Source: Aulostomus chinensis (taxonomy: Eukaryota; Chordata; Actinopteri; Syngnathiformes; Aulostomidae). Taken from it: a DNA stretch of 64,000 bases. The position numbers were made by a program, and so were the translations under genes. Below the pieces are notes generated by a model. The model worked only from the letters and a program-made list of their open reading frames with translations, did not search any database and was not told the origin of the DNA. The DNA is taken from NCBI GenBank assembly GCA_037954235.1, contig JBBMOA010000022.1:2353501-2417500 (forward strand), in the 5' to 3' direction. This document shows, piece by piece, positions 13,269-26,199 of the stretch (within the stretch, counting starts at the first letter, position 1; every line of letters starts with the position of its first letter).

Positions 13269-15504
13269 TCCCCTATGAAGCCAGCTGCATCGTGGCTGAG
13301 CTCGCCGCAACTGTATCCTCCCTCCATTCACCAAATCCCAGGATGGTCTTATTACCATAATCGGCTCTGAGCGGAAACACACACCGTCAGTCACAAACGC
13401 TCTTTATATTTCATCTTAATCCCAAAAATCAGTCCAGATCTGCCTCAGAAAACCTCCGCGCCACCACAACAGAAGAAGAAAACATGCTGCGTGATCCTGA
13501 AGGCACTGAATGGGTTAATTATTACTCGTTACTTCACAATACTGCGTTCTGCGTGGACTCGAGCTACTCATTACACTACTCTCACTAAAGTAGCTGCAGG
13601 GTTCCCGCCAGGCGCTAGAAGGAGGCTGGTGATTCACAGCTTCATTTATTTACATTTTGTAGCCAAAAACATTTGTTTCTCCATCACTGGAACTTCGCTT
13701 GAAGGAGGAAAACTCCCAGCGTGAACTCCTTGCTGCTCACGTCGCCACAAAAGAGGCGAGCGCCGTGGTTTCTGCTGCAAACGAGGTTCAATACTCTACA
13801 ACGAGCACAGATTCTGGGTCGCTGACGAGTTTCCACGCTTCTCTAAATAATTAATGGTGATTAATCAACTGTGTAAATCTGCACATAATAATTACAAATC
13901 AGTCGCACAGAAAGGGTGGAACGCTCTTCGCACTGGGAAAATTAATTCTCGCAGCACTCAGTCTCTGACAACTTTAGCTTTCATGCTCTCAAAGATGACG
14001 TCCCCACATCCTCAACTTTCCCCAGGATAATTAGAAGTTAAGAAAGCAACGACACTTCATGTCTAATCTGGTCGTTCTTCTAACCTCTGGTAGTCAAGGA
14101 GCGGTGCAGCTGCTTCCTCCAGACACTGTAAGCATCAAATCCGTGGCTGCAGTGGAGGACGCCCAAGGAATGCGCCCTGAACTGCCTGACACAAATTGAA
14201 CTCTGGGGGTTCAGGGTGGCTCCTCCGAGGCTTCCAGGCTGTCGGCCGCTGCCCCCGTCGGTAATCCAATCCTGTTTATGTTGAGCGGGCAGTCGATCCC
14301 CAGATTGCGGTCGGATACTCTGAATTCTTCTGGAAAGTACGGAGACTCTCAATAAGCGGGTGAAGTCATTTGAACCTGACTGTACTTCAATACATTTCCA
14401 CCTGTTTGACATCTTCGCGGCCTGTAAAGTCACCTCTGACCTCGTAACAGCAGCCGCGTTCCCGTCTGATACCAGGCAAGCGTGAGGAACGCTGCAAAGA
14501 GGAAACGCAGACTACAGCTGTTCCCATCAGGTGGCACGACGCAAGCGAAACAACGTGGTGGATGTTTCTGTCAGAAGATGGCGGCAGGGTGGAGGAAACC
14601 TGGGGATGATGTTAGCCTAGACGCTAACAAGAAGCTAGCAACAAGATCACCTCAGTCCAAGTGAGAGTTTGTCTAACAGTCGTGTCCTCACGTGAAGTCG
14701 TGTTGACGTTGGTATTGACGTCATTTTGAGTCAAGGTTCAGTGAGAGTTTGGACTCGTGACGTATTTGATGACTTCAGTTTTGGTTGGTTCTGTCTGGTT
14801 TCCACATTATTTTATATGTCTGGTTGAAATTTGAATATTACAACCGGTCGAATCATCTTCAACGTTATCAGTTCTTTAAACTTGGCTTCTAAACACCCAG
14901 AGTAGCGTTAGCTGAGTTAGCTCATACAATGTTAGCCAAGTTCGTAACGTTAGCTGAGGTGCTTAACTAATTTGGCTCTGACTGTAAAATGTTACCAACA
15001 ACTTTACTCTGGGTCTTGCAGATGTAAAATGATCTTTTCAGTTGCCTCATTTATTTTATTTTTAAATACAAGGTCAGAAGGAGAAAAAAGCAGCTGGTTT
15101 GGCATCCCCGTTGCCTAGCAACAGTATTTTTTGCTGTTACGAGTTCAGGAGTTCCATCTGAAGGTCATCGGAGGCTCTCAAAACAGCGCAGATAAAACAG
15201 CAATAATAAGTGCTGCTGCTTTTATTTTGACAGCAAAAACACTGAAGCATAGACTATGACTGATCCAGGATCAGACAAGACAGAAAAATGACTGAGCAGA
15301 AGTTAAGAGTCACGTTTTCTTAGTATGGTGAGAAATCAAGGAATCAGCGACTGGGCCGTGTCTCCTCGCTCCGACTGTCACGGACCTTCTCTCATACTGA
15401 TGTCATTTGACGTTCTACTCTTAAACATCAATAAACGCCATTTTAATTGCTCGCATTTATGACCTCTGCTGCATTTAGTTAAGTTTTGTTGTTTTTTATA
15501 TGAG

Positions 15505-15505
<1 letters not shown>

Positions 15506-15546
<41 letters not shown>
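15506..15546. repeat. (CA)n microsatellite
   Basis: An uninterrupted 41-bp run. Confidence 0.97.
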
Positions 15547-15549
<3 letters not shown>

Positions 15550-15983
15550 TTGGCAGAATAACAAGACCTTCAAATGAGGCTAACCTTGTGTAGCGGTTCA
15601 GCCAATTAAAGCCCAGCAGCCTCGCGCAACACCACCGCTGCTGCTCATAATGATAACTGTTTCTTCTCTCCGTGCTCTAAATTTAGACGCTCACAGAGCC
15701 GTCTGGCAGTGAACACAGCAAGTTAATGAAGCATGCAGCCCCCCCACCCCACCACCAACATTTCCTCACATTTATCCAAGAAGCTACAGAGGGAGTTGAA
15801 CATCTGGGCGACAGAGTGTGTGTGTGTGTGAGTGAGGGATGTTTGGTGGCTTTAGATGAGGGAACGAACAAAGTGGCTGTTGGTTTGTAGCGTTGAAGAA
15901 AGTCAAAAAATCTATGGAACATGTGAGCAGAGGAATGCAGTAACACCTGGGGGTTACTAGTCTGTCAGTGAAACATGGTCGGG

Positions 15984-16582
15984 TGTAAGTGCCCCCACCA
16001 CGCTGTGCACCGTTCCCATGTAAGTGCCCCCACCACGCTGTGCACCGTTCCCATGTATGTGCCCCCACCACGCTGTGCACCGTTCGCATGTATGTGCCCC
16101 CACCACGCTGTGCACCGTTCGCATGTATGTGCCCCCACCACGCTGTGCACCGTTCCCATGTATGTGCCCCCACCACGCTGTGCACCGTTCGCATGTATGT
16201 GCCCCCACCACGCTGTGCACCGTTCCCATGTATGTGCCCCCACCACGCTGTGCACCGTTCCCATGTATGTGCCCCCACCACGCTGTGCACCATTAGCATG
16301 TATGTGCCCCCACCACGCTGTGCACCGTTCCCATGTATGTGCCCCCACCACGCTGTGCACCGTTCCCATGTATGTGCCCTCACCACGCTGTGCAAAGTTC
16401 CCATGTATGTGCCCCCACCACGCTGTGCACCGTTCCCATGTATGTGCCCTCACCACGCTGTGCAAAGTTCCCATGTATGTGCCCCCACCACGCTGTGCAC
16501 CGTTCCCATGTATGTGCCCCCACCACGCTGTGCACCGTTCGCATGTATGTGCCCCCACCACGCTGTGCACCGTTCGCATGTT
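15984..16582. repeat. Minisatellite, 35-bp unit, 17 copies
   Basis: The unit starts GTGCCCCCACCACGCTGTGC. Copies are almost identical and differ at a few sites: GTTCCC or GTTCGC, one CATTAGC, two with GCAAAGTTCCC and CCCTCACC. Because 35 is not a multiple of three and no unit contains a stop, long open frames appear in several frames on both strands (up to 246 codons). They are artefacts. Confidence 0.97.
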
Positions 16583-16736
16583 GTGGTCGTTTCTTGTGTT
16601 TCCTGCGTGAGGGCCTGCAGAGGAGCTGCTGCTGCCGTCACGCTCTCCTTAATTCTGATTTGCATTTTCTGTCCGTCCTTCGTTTTCTCTGTCACCTCGT
16701 TCTTCCTCTGGCCCTTCTTTGGCAGCTAAGGGCATG

Positions 16737-16737
<1 letters not shown>

Positions 16738-16771
<34 letters not shown>

Positions 16772-17213
16772 AAAACTGCTCCCTGATGCGAGAAAAGAGC
16801 TCAAGTGTGTGTGCGTGCATGTGTTTAAACTCATTTTACCTTTGGCTAATGCCACCCACTCAAACATGGACACACACACACACACACAGCATGATTAGAT
16901 AGAGATTCAACATTGTGCTACATGCATGAATACTGATGTGCTAACAGGCGGCTGCTGTCACACACACTCACAAGTGTAGATACAAGTGTGTCCAAAAACA
17001 GCTCGGCAGCGCGCGTGCACGCACACACACACACACACACGCACACACACACTGATTCTGCAACTGAATCCTAATGCTAAGGGGATGTGGCTGTCAAACG
17101 TGACAGAGAACACACACCTGAGTACTCACAGGAAATGCCCACACACTCATCATGCGAGGTGACAGAGCCAACAATATCCCCCCCCCCCCACAGGTAGATT
17201 TTAAACACATCAG

Positions 17214-17244
<31 letters not shown>
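16738..17244. repeat. Cluster of four (CA)n microsatellites
   Basis: Runs at 16738-16769, 16869-16888, 17012-17052 (with GCGC interruptions) and 17215-17244, within 500 bp. Confidence 0.95.
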
Positions 17245-17246
<2 letters not shown>

Positions 17247-17339
17247 ATTACAGAGCATCACCACTACAGTACAGACCCCCCCCCCTCAAAAAAACCTCCA
17301 ACGGCGAGTCAGACGAGTGCAGAGAATCAGCCGAGTCAC

Positions 17340-17660
17340 CTTTGAGAAGAGAGGGACGCTGATGGATTTCAAAGGAACAAGGGAAGAAAGAAAAAGCGGT
17401 GAAAGGACGGAGGTGTGGAGAAGTGACAGAGACATTATGAAAATTAATCTGGAGAGGAAAAGCGGAGAGTCGGCAAATCAGGAGGAAAGGAAGGAGGGAA
17501 AGAGGGCAAAACTGAATGGAAACAAATCCAGAAGGAAAACAAAGGAAAATGTGGAACGTCTGGAGAGGAAAATACAAACAAGTGATGCATCAGAGGGAAA
17601 AATGAAGGAAGAGAATCAGTGAAGACAGGAGGAAAGAAAGGAGAGGGTGATAATTGCAAG
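17340..17660 (+). repeat. Purine-rich tract
   Basis: About 320 bp with a strong A+G bias on the + strand (GAAAGGA, GGAGAGGAAA and AAGGAGGGAAAG words). It starts 95 bp after a (CA)n run. The open frame over it is low-complexity Lys/Glu/Arg and has no family resemblance. Confidence 0.7.
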
Positions 17661-17826
17661 GATTAAAGTTAAAAAAAAAGAAGGGAGCCTGAAATCTGAT
17701 GATGTACTGTGAGGCCTACGGAGGTGAAGGAGGGATGAGGAGAGAAGGAATGCAGGGTCAAAGGTCGGTTAGAAAGGGCAGGGGGCCACGGTGTGATGTA
17801 AGAGAAATATTTACCAGGGCCCCCCC

Positions 17827-17883
17827 CAGATTTCCTGGAAAACCTTGAACTGTTACTCTGAGAGGGGGTTTCCAGGAAATCTG
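17827..17883. repeat. Inverted repeat, 17/18 bp, 22-nt spacer
   Basis: CAGATTTCCTGGAAAACC (17827-17844) pairs with GGTTTCCAGGAAATCTG (17867-17883), with one extra A in the left arm. Confidence 0.85.
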
Positions 17884-19589
17884 TCCTTGAGTGTGTACTA
17901 GAAGTACTCACAGAGGACAGTAGAGTACAAGTACTGCTTCTGTAACTCTCAAAACTTCTTCAGCAAATTTAAATCTGCAGGTGTGGTTTTGTATCGTTTT
18001 TTTTTTTTCTTGGTGTCCAAACATTCGGCTCCTGACATTCATGAAACGTTCCCTCGGTTCGCCGTGTGCGGCCCTCAGGAGCTTGTAAACAATTTTGGAA
18101 CCACGTGTTGAGGAACATTCTCCTCCAGGTTCTTAAGAGGAACCGTGAGTGACAGAAGGGTTTGTTGACTGGGGGAAGATGAGCCGCACCGGCCACTCCC
18201 TCCATCGCTGGACCAAACTGGACCCTGCTGGGAAAACAGTTGCATCTGTGTACCCTCGTCTGGAGAGAACAAGAATCCTGACCTTCGCCTGGTGTTCTGA
18301 AGAACTTCGTGAGCTACGTTCTTCATCTGGAGACAGTGAAACTGGTGAGAACCTGCGCAGACGCACCTCAGCCGTGGATGACGTTTTCATGTGGCCTTCA
18401 CGTGGATTCGGATCAGGTCAGAGTCGATTCTCTCATCACCGCCTGGGACCCACGAGAGAGAAAGAGGAAGAAAGAGAGAAATGAATAGTTGCCAGAAACT
18501 GAGGGCCAAGAAGTTCTACGGCGCGTAGGAAAGAGAACCAAGCGTGTCATCGTGAGGAGGACTAACACCCCCCGCCCCCCAGATTAATCTGAGCTCTTCT
18601 GCGAGCCTTGACCCACATCCTTCCTCGTTGATGTGATGATGCTGCGAGGGCGCAGTAATTAGCCGCTGAGCACGTAGAGGGGACGAAGAACCTTAATTGG
18701 AGTTGCATCATGATGCACAGAGAACACGGTTCGGCGAGCAAATGAGACGGTAAATGGTGCGTGGCGAAGTGGTTGACGAATATCGGCATGTGTGGCTGAG
18801 TGTTCAGGAGGTGAGCGACTGAACGTGCGTTACTGTATGCGCTCGGGGGCCCGGCGTCTCCAGGAGGTAACAGCCTCCTCCGAAGAAGTCATTAACAGTC
18901 ATTCAGACGTGCAGCCTTCCATAAACAGTCATTAGAGGAGGAGCAGCCGCTGTAACGCCGGATCACCGAGCCTCCTCACACTCCACGCCTCAGCCTTATT
19001 TCTAAATCACTGATTTAATTTGAAAATCTGTCAAACGTCTGCGGAATCAACACTTGGACTGAGTTTGCGACCTTCTCCAGGACCCCTGCACGGAGACGCA
19101 GTCACGTCGCAATCACACACTTTATTAACTCCAAGAAAGCGGACGTTTCCTTTTCCGGCTCATCTGACTCGTTAGCTTAATGGCTGCAACGTCGAGGTTC
19201 TGTCGCACCAACACGTTAGCACACTCGCTGAATGTCACTCGTGTTTTTCTTCCTCCCGTCTGTTGATATCCAGGTCAAGTTTGAAGATGCCAACTTGTTC
19301 TTCCTGTCAACAGAAACCATAAAAATGCTCTTCAAAAAACAAAAACCATTCCTCAAGTGGACCCCTGACTACGCGGTGGTCGTATCTGTTGGGTTCATTT
19401 GCTCTCAAAGTTCTACTGGCTTCTTTTCTGAATGGCGAATGAAGGAAATCATTGGTGATGGCTGGCTGAAGGAAGACAGGGCCAGGACACGGAAACTTCT
19501 TCATCCCTGCTGGGCCGCGTTGCTCCAGTTCTTAATCAAGACTTATAGATCCGGACCCGGACGCAGACAGCGGGCGTTCAACAAAAGGG

Positions 19590-19870
19590 AATTTAATTGT
19601 AAAAAGACAAAGTCCCAACTGAAGAGAAAATACAAAGTAGCAAACAAAACCAAAACTTACACTGGAGCAGGGACAGACTCACACTGCCCTGACAGAGGCA
19701 AAGACAAACACAGAGGTTAAACAGGTTGAGGAAACGAGACACAGGTGGTGCAATCAACGCAGGTGAGACACGTGGGGTCATCACAGGAAGGAGCACGGGA
19801 CGACAGGAAATAAACTACAAAGTAAAACAGGAACACGAAACAGGGATGGTGGCAGGTTCTATGTGTTGAC
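19590..19870 (-). mobile_element. Possible old repeat (C/T-rich transposon end)
   Basis: The minus strand shows a run of CCTGTTT, CTTCCTGTGATGACC, CACCTGTGTCTC and TTTGCCTCTGTC motifs of the sort seen in common fish transposon ends. The family is not identified. Confidence 0.3.
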
Positions 19871-20106
19871 ACCTGGATGCCGAAGGACCTCATGTCTCCA
19901 CAATTAACAAGACACAAAGCCAATAAACTCTTTCATTGGCGAATATGATGGCAGGTGATGTAACGGAGCCGGCTTACATCACATCGCCCCCCGCACCAGC
20001 ACCCCCACCTCAATCCACACCAGCAGCGGGTGAACTGATGAAGCTGTTCAAGAGCTACACCCAAGTATTCAGCTGTGCATCTGTTCCCCTAATGGTCGAA
20101 AGAGTG

Positions 20107-20290
20107 TGTTTTTACACGTAAACGTTGTATTTTTACGTACCAAATTGTATTTTTACATATAAACATTTTGATTTGACATATAAGTTGTTTTTACCTAAAA
20201 AAGTTTTACTTTTATGTATAAACATTGTATTTTTACACATAAACGTTGTACTTTACATATAAAATTGTGTTTTTACATATAAAACAGACT
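20107..20290. repeat. AT-rich degenerate tandem repeat
   Basis: About eight degenerate units built around TTGTATTTTTACATATAAAC, with spacing of about 20-25 bp. Confidence 0.75.
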
Positions 20291-23200
20291 TGGCTGCTCC
20301 CACAGGAGCCATTGCTCTAAATTGGGGAGGGTCCTCCCCCTCGCCAAAGAGATCCCACAGGCCTCGTATCTATTTTCGCATTAATTAACCAAGATAATTC
20401 ACTCAGGGCTCACCTGGTTCCTCCCCAGGAGCGGCGCTCCACAACTGTAAATCAAATCCAGGATGAATCCTGCAGGAAGAGGAGGATGATGGGGATTTAC
20501 AGACTTCCAGGAGGGAGGGAATGGAGCATTTATCTCATGAATGCTTGACTCTCGACCTGTTTCCTAACGTATAGATGAGACGACGTATTGACCGTTTGTT
20601 CCTCCAGGTGGCCTCCCATTAATTAAGGCAGGTATATTTAATTAAAGTGCTGTTATACTGCATTCTAGGGAACTGTGTGCATGGCCTTGAGCCACAGTGC
20701 CTTGTGTTCACCACTAGGGGGCGTGTGAAGTTCCCTTATCATGTGTAGTGTCCATACCTCCCTCACTTGCTTGGCTTTCCCTCCCTTTTTCCTTTGGAAA
20801 TGAACTTAATTACTTGAATTACGACAGTATAATTTGGAGCAACATAGGAAATAACAAGGCCAAAGACATCATGACATTCTTCTCACAAAGAGAGTTCATC
20901 AGTAGCTTCACTCTCCTTTTATCCCCGTCTTTGAACGGATGGATGTTGAGAGTGTTTTTCTGTCCATTTACACTGAAACGACTGAAGCCACCGCCGGGCG
21001 ACGGCACTCCCTCCACACTCATGACGCACATCTGATACGACACCTTCAGAATTATGTTGCTGTAAAGTAAACTTGCTTGAAAATTAAAAAAAACAACCTT
21101 TAATGATTTGTTTGTGTTTAATTCCTCAGTGAGCCTCGCAAATGTCACTGAAACAGAGCGAAAAGGGAAAAAATGTAACGGAAAGACGAATCTTTCTCAT
21201 AGATGAAGGCGTTTGTGGATCTCTGCTCAGCCCCGAACATTCGTACGTTCGGCGTGCGAGCAGAAGCGAAATGAATCGTGACTGACGGGAAAGTCGACCG
21301 ACAGAGGAGGCCCCTCCTGGATTGATTAAACGAAGGAAGTCACGGTGCTGAACACGTTTAAAAAAAGAAGCAGCAGCATTTGCATTAATTTGAAGCTGTT
21401 AAAAATAAAACCTCATGTTTAAGTACAAAGAGAGAGGTTCAGTCTGCGTCTCAAAGATATTTTCAAGTCTAATAAACACACAGTTTTTGCAACTGGCTGA
21501 ATTTCCACTGCACCCACATTCTCTTATATTTAATCACATTATTCAAATCCACCTTAATTTAATGTTCTCTAATAGAGTGAACTGAAACTCATTACAGAAC
21601 TCTCTGCGGGTTGCACGCGAGCGCTTAGCTGTGACGGATTTACCCATTTTCCTGCGTATAATCACTCTTGTTGACAGCCAATATTGGCAACATTTGCCGC
21701 ATTTGGAACATTTTCAGCCGCTGTACTTCAACAGAGCTCCTAATGAGGGTGAACCAAGCAGAAACAGGCCCTCCAACACCGCTGCGCCAGGAGGCCGAGG
21801 CGAGCCTCACGTGAGGCCGTTAGCCGCCAACAAGTCAACGCTGCTCTGAGGCTCTGGGGCCAAAGCAACAGAGCAGGAGGATTGGTAATCGGCGGTCACG
21901 TAGATGGAGGCTGCAGCAGGTCATGAGCTGAAGTCTGTGTTTGCAGAGGACGACGACCCCTGAGCCCACAAGGTCGCCGCTTCAAAACCTCAATACCAAT
22001 GACTTCATACGTCCCAAGGAAAACAAAACGGCTGCGAAGCCGCAGCGCTGTAGATCAGTAACCATCAATAACCACCGCTTGGTCTCACAAAGATTCGAGG
22101 TTTAGCTGGACAAGCTCTCACCTTAACAAGCTTGTCTCTGGCTTGGAAGGTGGCTGACCTTTGACCCAGGTTCAGGCCGTTTCATCGGGATTGGGTTGGA
22201 AGAAAGTGCCGTCAGGAGTAGTGGGAGTGAGGGAGTAAAGATGGCTAAAATCACAATGTTCAGGTTTTGGGGTACGATTCCTACTTCGAGCCTGGCGAAA
22301 GTTGTCTGTTGTTACGCACAACTGCCGGTGCAGTCGGGCCGAAGAGCAGCACGCTCAAGGTAGCAGAGGTGGGACCAGGAGGTCTGGGTGGTCAGAGCAG
22401 CTCAGCGTGCACAGGCATGTTGCCACAGAAACGAAATGTCTTGTAGGAGGGGACGTACCTCTTTGTGAGCTGGGGACAACTGTTTGTGAGTTCTTCTTCA
22501 GTTCCCCTGCAGTGCTCTCGCTGTAGCCGACCGTTCTCATCCTATGGGGATCTTCGCTCCTGCTGCCGCTGCTGCTAGCAGAGAACAGAACCAGACCGCC
22601 AGATTCGTCCTACTGGAGCAGAGGGAAAGGTCGGTCCGGACTGAACCCAGGTTACTCCTAGCAGGCTCATTACCGGACCTGCCCAAACTGGACCCATACC
22701 AGACTCTTACTGAGCTAATCTACCAGAGCCAAAGGAAAATGCAAGATTTCTTGAAATATATCGACTGTTTTAAAAGCACTGGGATTTTTTGGGGGCAAGA
22801 TATTCGACTTAGCAAGACACAAACCATGTGAGCGCTTGCTGGTCCAGGAGGAATTCAACCCCACAAGAGTCACGGTTTACTGGTTTCCCCTTTTGGTGTT
22901 ACTCCATCGGCCTCGGCGCATTTATTCGGTTATTGTTGTGGTTTCTCTACAGCAGGGGAGCCAGAAACGTTTCACTCGGAGGGACGGTGGAACGTTGGGC
23001 CAAAAAACCCCAAAGCACTCGCATCAGTTAGACGTTTGTCTCCTGGGCGCCGCTTCGTTTATTTCTTACTTCATTGTGACAAACTGACGTCTCACACAAA
23101 GCCTCACTCTGCTGTGTGATCAAACTATGAAAGAATAATTAATCATTATGGACCCGGCATATTCAAAGAGCCGTTTTAACCCCCAACAAAGAAAACTATG

Positions 23201-24399
23201 GAAAAATACTGTACCCTTGAGTGATTGTCTCAAGAGTACGCTACGTACTTCACGTCTCTCATCTGAAAATGCCTTTATGTTTCAGTCCAATCTCAAGTCA
23301 AAGCCTTGAATTTCTCCCACAGGTTTGGGCTCCATTGTTTTGAGAGGAGAATCAAGAGTTCAGCGACCCAGAAGTACAATGACCTCAATTCAATATGACA
23401 TCTTGCAAAAGTACTTTTTTTTCCCCACCATCATTTATTTTCCTTCCCATGTTCCCTGCAGGGCTCCGTACCTCGGCGGTTCTGTCATTTCCTTTCTTGG
23501 TGATGTATTTGATTTACAGTACAACTTCTATATCCCGTTATTACTGTATTTATTTAATTTATCACATGGGGGAAGTCAACCTTTAGTCATGGGTGACGGT
23601 TACTGCTCCACACACACGGGCCTCACCAAACACACCCGGCAGGTCAGTGACATCAGGTTCAAGCCGTCTTTGCAGTCGAAGCACATTGACTTGTCCCCGG
23701 GGGGAGGTGACGTCTAGATGAATGACACCTGAGACCAGCTGAGCCGAGGGTTTTACCTCTTAATTTGAAACTGTCAGATGTTTTGAATAAACATGGCCGA
23801 CACTGCATACGTCAGAATGTAAGAAAACACATTACAAGGCTTCTTTCGCCGCCGGCACGTTGAGTCTCTTCCTCTAGCAGCTCAGTCAAAACAAGCCGGA
23901 GAGACGCCATCAGCTCTGACACCAGGCTGCTCGTCCGTCCTCCGCTGTCTCACCCGGTCCGTCTTCTCATTAATCACGCTTCACCTTTCCTGTTGCCTCT
24001 CATCCCCGCGGAGCCTGTGAAAACCAGGAAATGCCAAGCCCACGTCGTCATGGCCAAGACAAGAATTAATGAGCTCGATGGCAGGACAGTTAGGCTGCGT
24101 TCAAGTTTCACTCTGACACGTTGTTGACGAGGCCTTGACATGAAGGTCAGCGTTAAATCAACCAATTCTGTTCTATCACAATTAAGAGGACAACAGCAAC
24201 TGTGTCCCCGAACCATCACAGCTAAAACACACCACCTTCACGAGACTAACAAACACCATTTTCAAATGAAGATTTTAGCAGTGTGAAGCTAACGTTATGC
24301 TACCACCAAACCTCTCCAGAAACTTTGATGTCACCGCAGCTCCGTCTGTCCTTCACATGTGGTTTCTATTGATGCCTCCTGTATTTACCTGCAGGTACG

Positions 24400-24472
24400 A
24401 CGCCGGGGCTCAAACCCAGAACCTCCTTGCTTTGCGGCGACAGTGCTAACCACTGCACCACCGTACCGCCTG
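24400..24472 (-). mobile_element. Fragment of the canonical teleost repeat
   Basis: The reverse complement reads GGCGGTACGGTGGTGCAG, TGGTTAGCACTGTCGCC and AGGTTCTGGGTTTGAGCC, the head of a widespread fish repeat with tRNA-like A and B box motifs. Only the 5' end is present. Confidence 0.65.
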
Positions 24473-25185
24473 TTGGAACCTTACTCTAAGTAAACTGGTT
24501 AATCCACCATGAAATAAAGAATAATGCACAGCAACAGGGTTAATTTCAGGTGGTAACACATTACTGGACACAGTATCTATCATAATAATACTGAAAATTT
24601 TATTAGAAACAGATACATACACACACACCCACACACCCATGGACTTGCGTGGCGGCATTCATCAGATACCAGTGAGAATGCCGCGCCGTGATGGAGGTCC
24701 CACAATTCTATCATTGCTTTTCCATCAGTGCAGGAACGGCGGATCTAGATAACCGCTGCCTGGAGACAATTGGATCAGATGCCTGATTCTCTCATCAGTA
24801 TTCTGCCTCTGACATTTCACGCGCACGCACACACACACAGGCGCACGCGCACACACAGAGTGATGCAGGTTAAGAATTAATTACTCTCTGGAGTTTTGGT
24901 TGGAAATCTTCTATGATAGAGCTCAGAACAGGTGACAGCTGTGGGCCAGAGGCATTTGTCTTCAGGTGGATGTCTGTCGGCCCGGTTCTCCAGTGATGTG
25001 ATACACCATAAATGCCTTGAGGGAATTTCTTCAAATCCAGAAAGGTATAATCTTACTCATGATCACATTTCTTAATATATGCTGTCGTTGGACACGTAAT
25101 TGACAAGTGCTAATACCAAGATCCCATGACTGTTAGCAGCTATTCACAGAACTGGTCAGAACCCAAACGTGGGACCCAAAATTTG

Positions 25186-25186
<1 letters not shown>

Positions 25187-25229
<43 letters not shown>
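25187..25229. repeat. (TA)n microsatellite
   Basis: A 43-bp uninterrupted TA run, able to extrude as a cruciform. Confidence 0.97.
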
Positions 25230-25231
<2 letters not shown>

Positions 25232-25531
25232 TACAATAATATTACCATCATGATTCATAAAACCCAGAAATAAGACTTAGCATTGTTAGTTACCCAGATC
25301 TCTCCTTTTAAAGACTGTAGGTTTTTTGTTGAGTGCCTGACTCAAGGTTACCTTAGTATGAAGCTAACGTTATGCTAGCAGCAACCCACACCAAAACCAA
25401 CAACAGCTACACAACTGTTTTTGACACTTTACAGTGTCCTTGACTATCATTGTACTCTCTTTAAGCTGCTTGTTAACAACTACCACATTTGTAAAAGTGA
25501 AGTAATTTAAAACTTAAATATATTTGCTCTA

Positions 25532-25890
25532 GGGCGGCCCGGTGGAGCAGTGGTCCTCACTGTGGCCCCCCAGCAAGAAGGTTGTGGGTGGAGCCCCAGC
25601 TGGAGCACGGGGTCTTTCTGGGTGAGTCTCCATGTTCTCCATGTTCTCCCTGTTCCTGCGTGGGTTCTCTCTGGTACTCCAGCTTCCTCCACAGTCCAAA
25701 GACATCAAGAGGGACCAGGTTAATCCAGACTCTAAATTGACCGTAGGCGTGGCTGGGAGAGCCAATGGTTGTCTGTCTCTATGTGTTGGCCCTGCCATGG
25801 ACTGGTGACCTGTCCAGGGGGAAGGCTGCTGGGATAGGCTCCACCCCCACCACCCTCAACAGGAGAAGAGGGAGAACATGGATGGAAGGA
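25532..25890 (+). mobile_element. Fish interspersed repeat, copy B
   Basis: Same landmarks as copy C, in + orientation: GGCCCGGTGGAGCAGTGG at the 5' end, GGTACTCCAGCTTCCTCC, GACTGGTGACCTGTCCAGG, and a GGATGGAAGGA tail. The duplicated CATGTTCTC unit (25632-25650) is specific to this copy. Confidence 0.85.
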
Positions 25891-26071
25891 TATTTGGTCT
25901 ACTGCATATAGTACAGCAGGAAGTATCCCACTCATGAGTAGCAAAGATTTCGTGTGTCGTAAAAATGATGGCTGCTTTGAGATTAACGTCATCAAAAGAG
26001 GCGTGTAGGTGTAGTTTAACGTTAGCTTTGTAATGTTAGCAGTTGCATTTAAGGTCCCTACACAGCTGCTT

Positions 26072-26199
26072 GGTGATAGTGGTAAAAACACACACACACA
26101 CACGGTGATAGTGGTAAATACACACACACATACATGGTGACAGTGGTAAATACACACACATACATGGTGATAGTTGTAAATACACACACACACACACAC
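26072..26199. repeat. Tandem repeat, ~32-bp unit x 4, with embedded (CA)n
   Basis: Units start GGTGATAGTGGTAAA at 26072, 26104, 26136 (GGTGACAG) and 26166. Each carries a CACACA run of varying length. Confidence 0.9.

Larger units (their letters stand above)
9930..15980. other. No gene recognised
   Basis: Apart from the CA tracts, a purine tract and one MITE arm, the sequence is unique-looking and without supported exons. A CCG run (11345-11360) is the only GC-rich spot. Confidence 0.55.
17900..25180. other. No gene recognised
   Basis: Holds the AT-rich array at 20107, a possible old repeat at 19590 and a repeat fragment at 24400. The AT-rich block at 21350-21750 might be a conserved noncoding element, but only an alignment could show it. 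Confidence 0.5.

Noticed and set aside
15989..16729. Long open frames (about 200-246 codons) on both strands
   Set aside because: They run through the 35-bp minisatellite and exist only because the unit lacks stops; no protein family resemblance.
17152..17622. 156-codon Lys/Glu/Arg-rich frame
   Set aside because: Covers a CA repeat and a purine tract; low complexity, with no start context or splice support.
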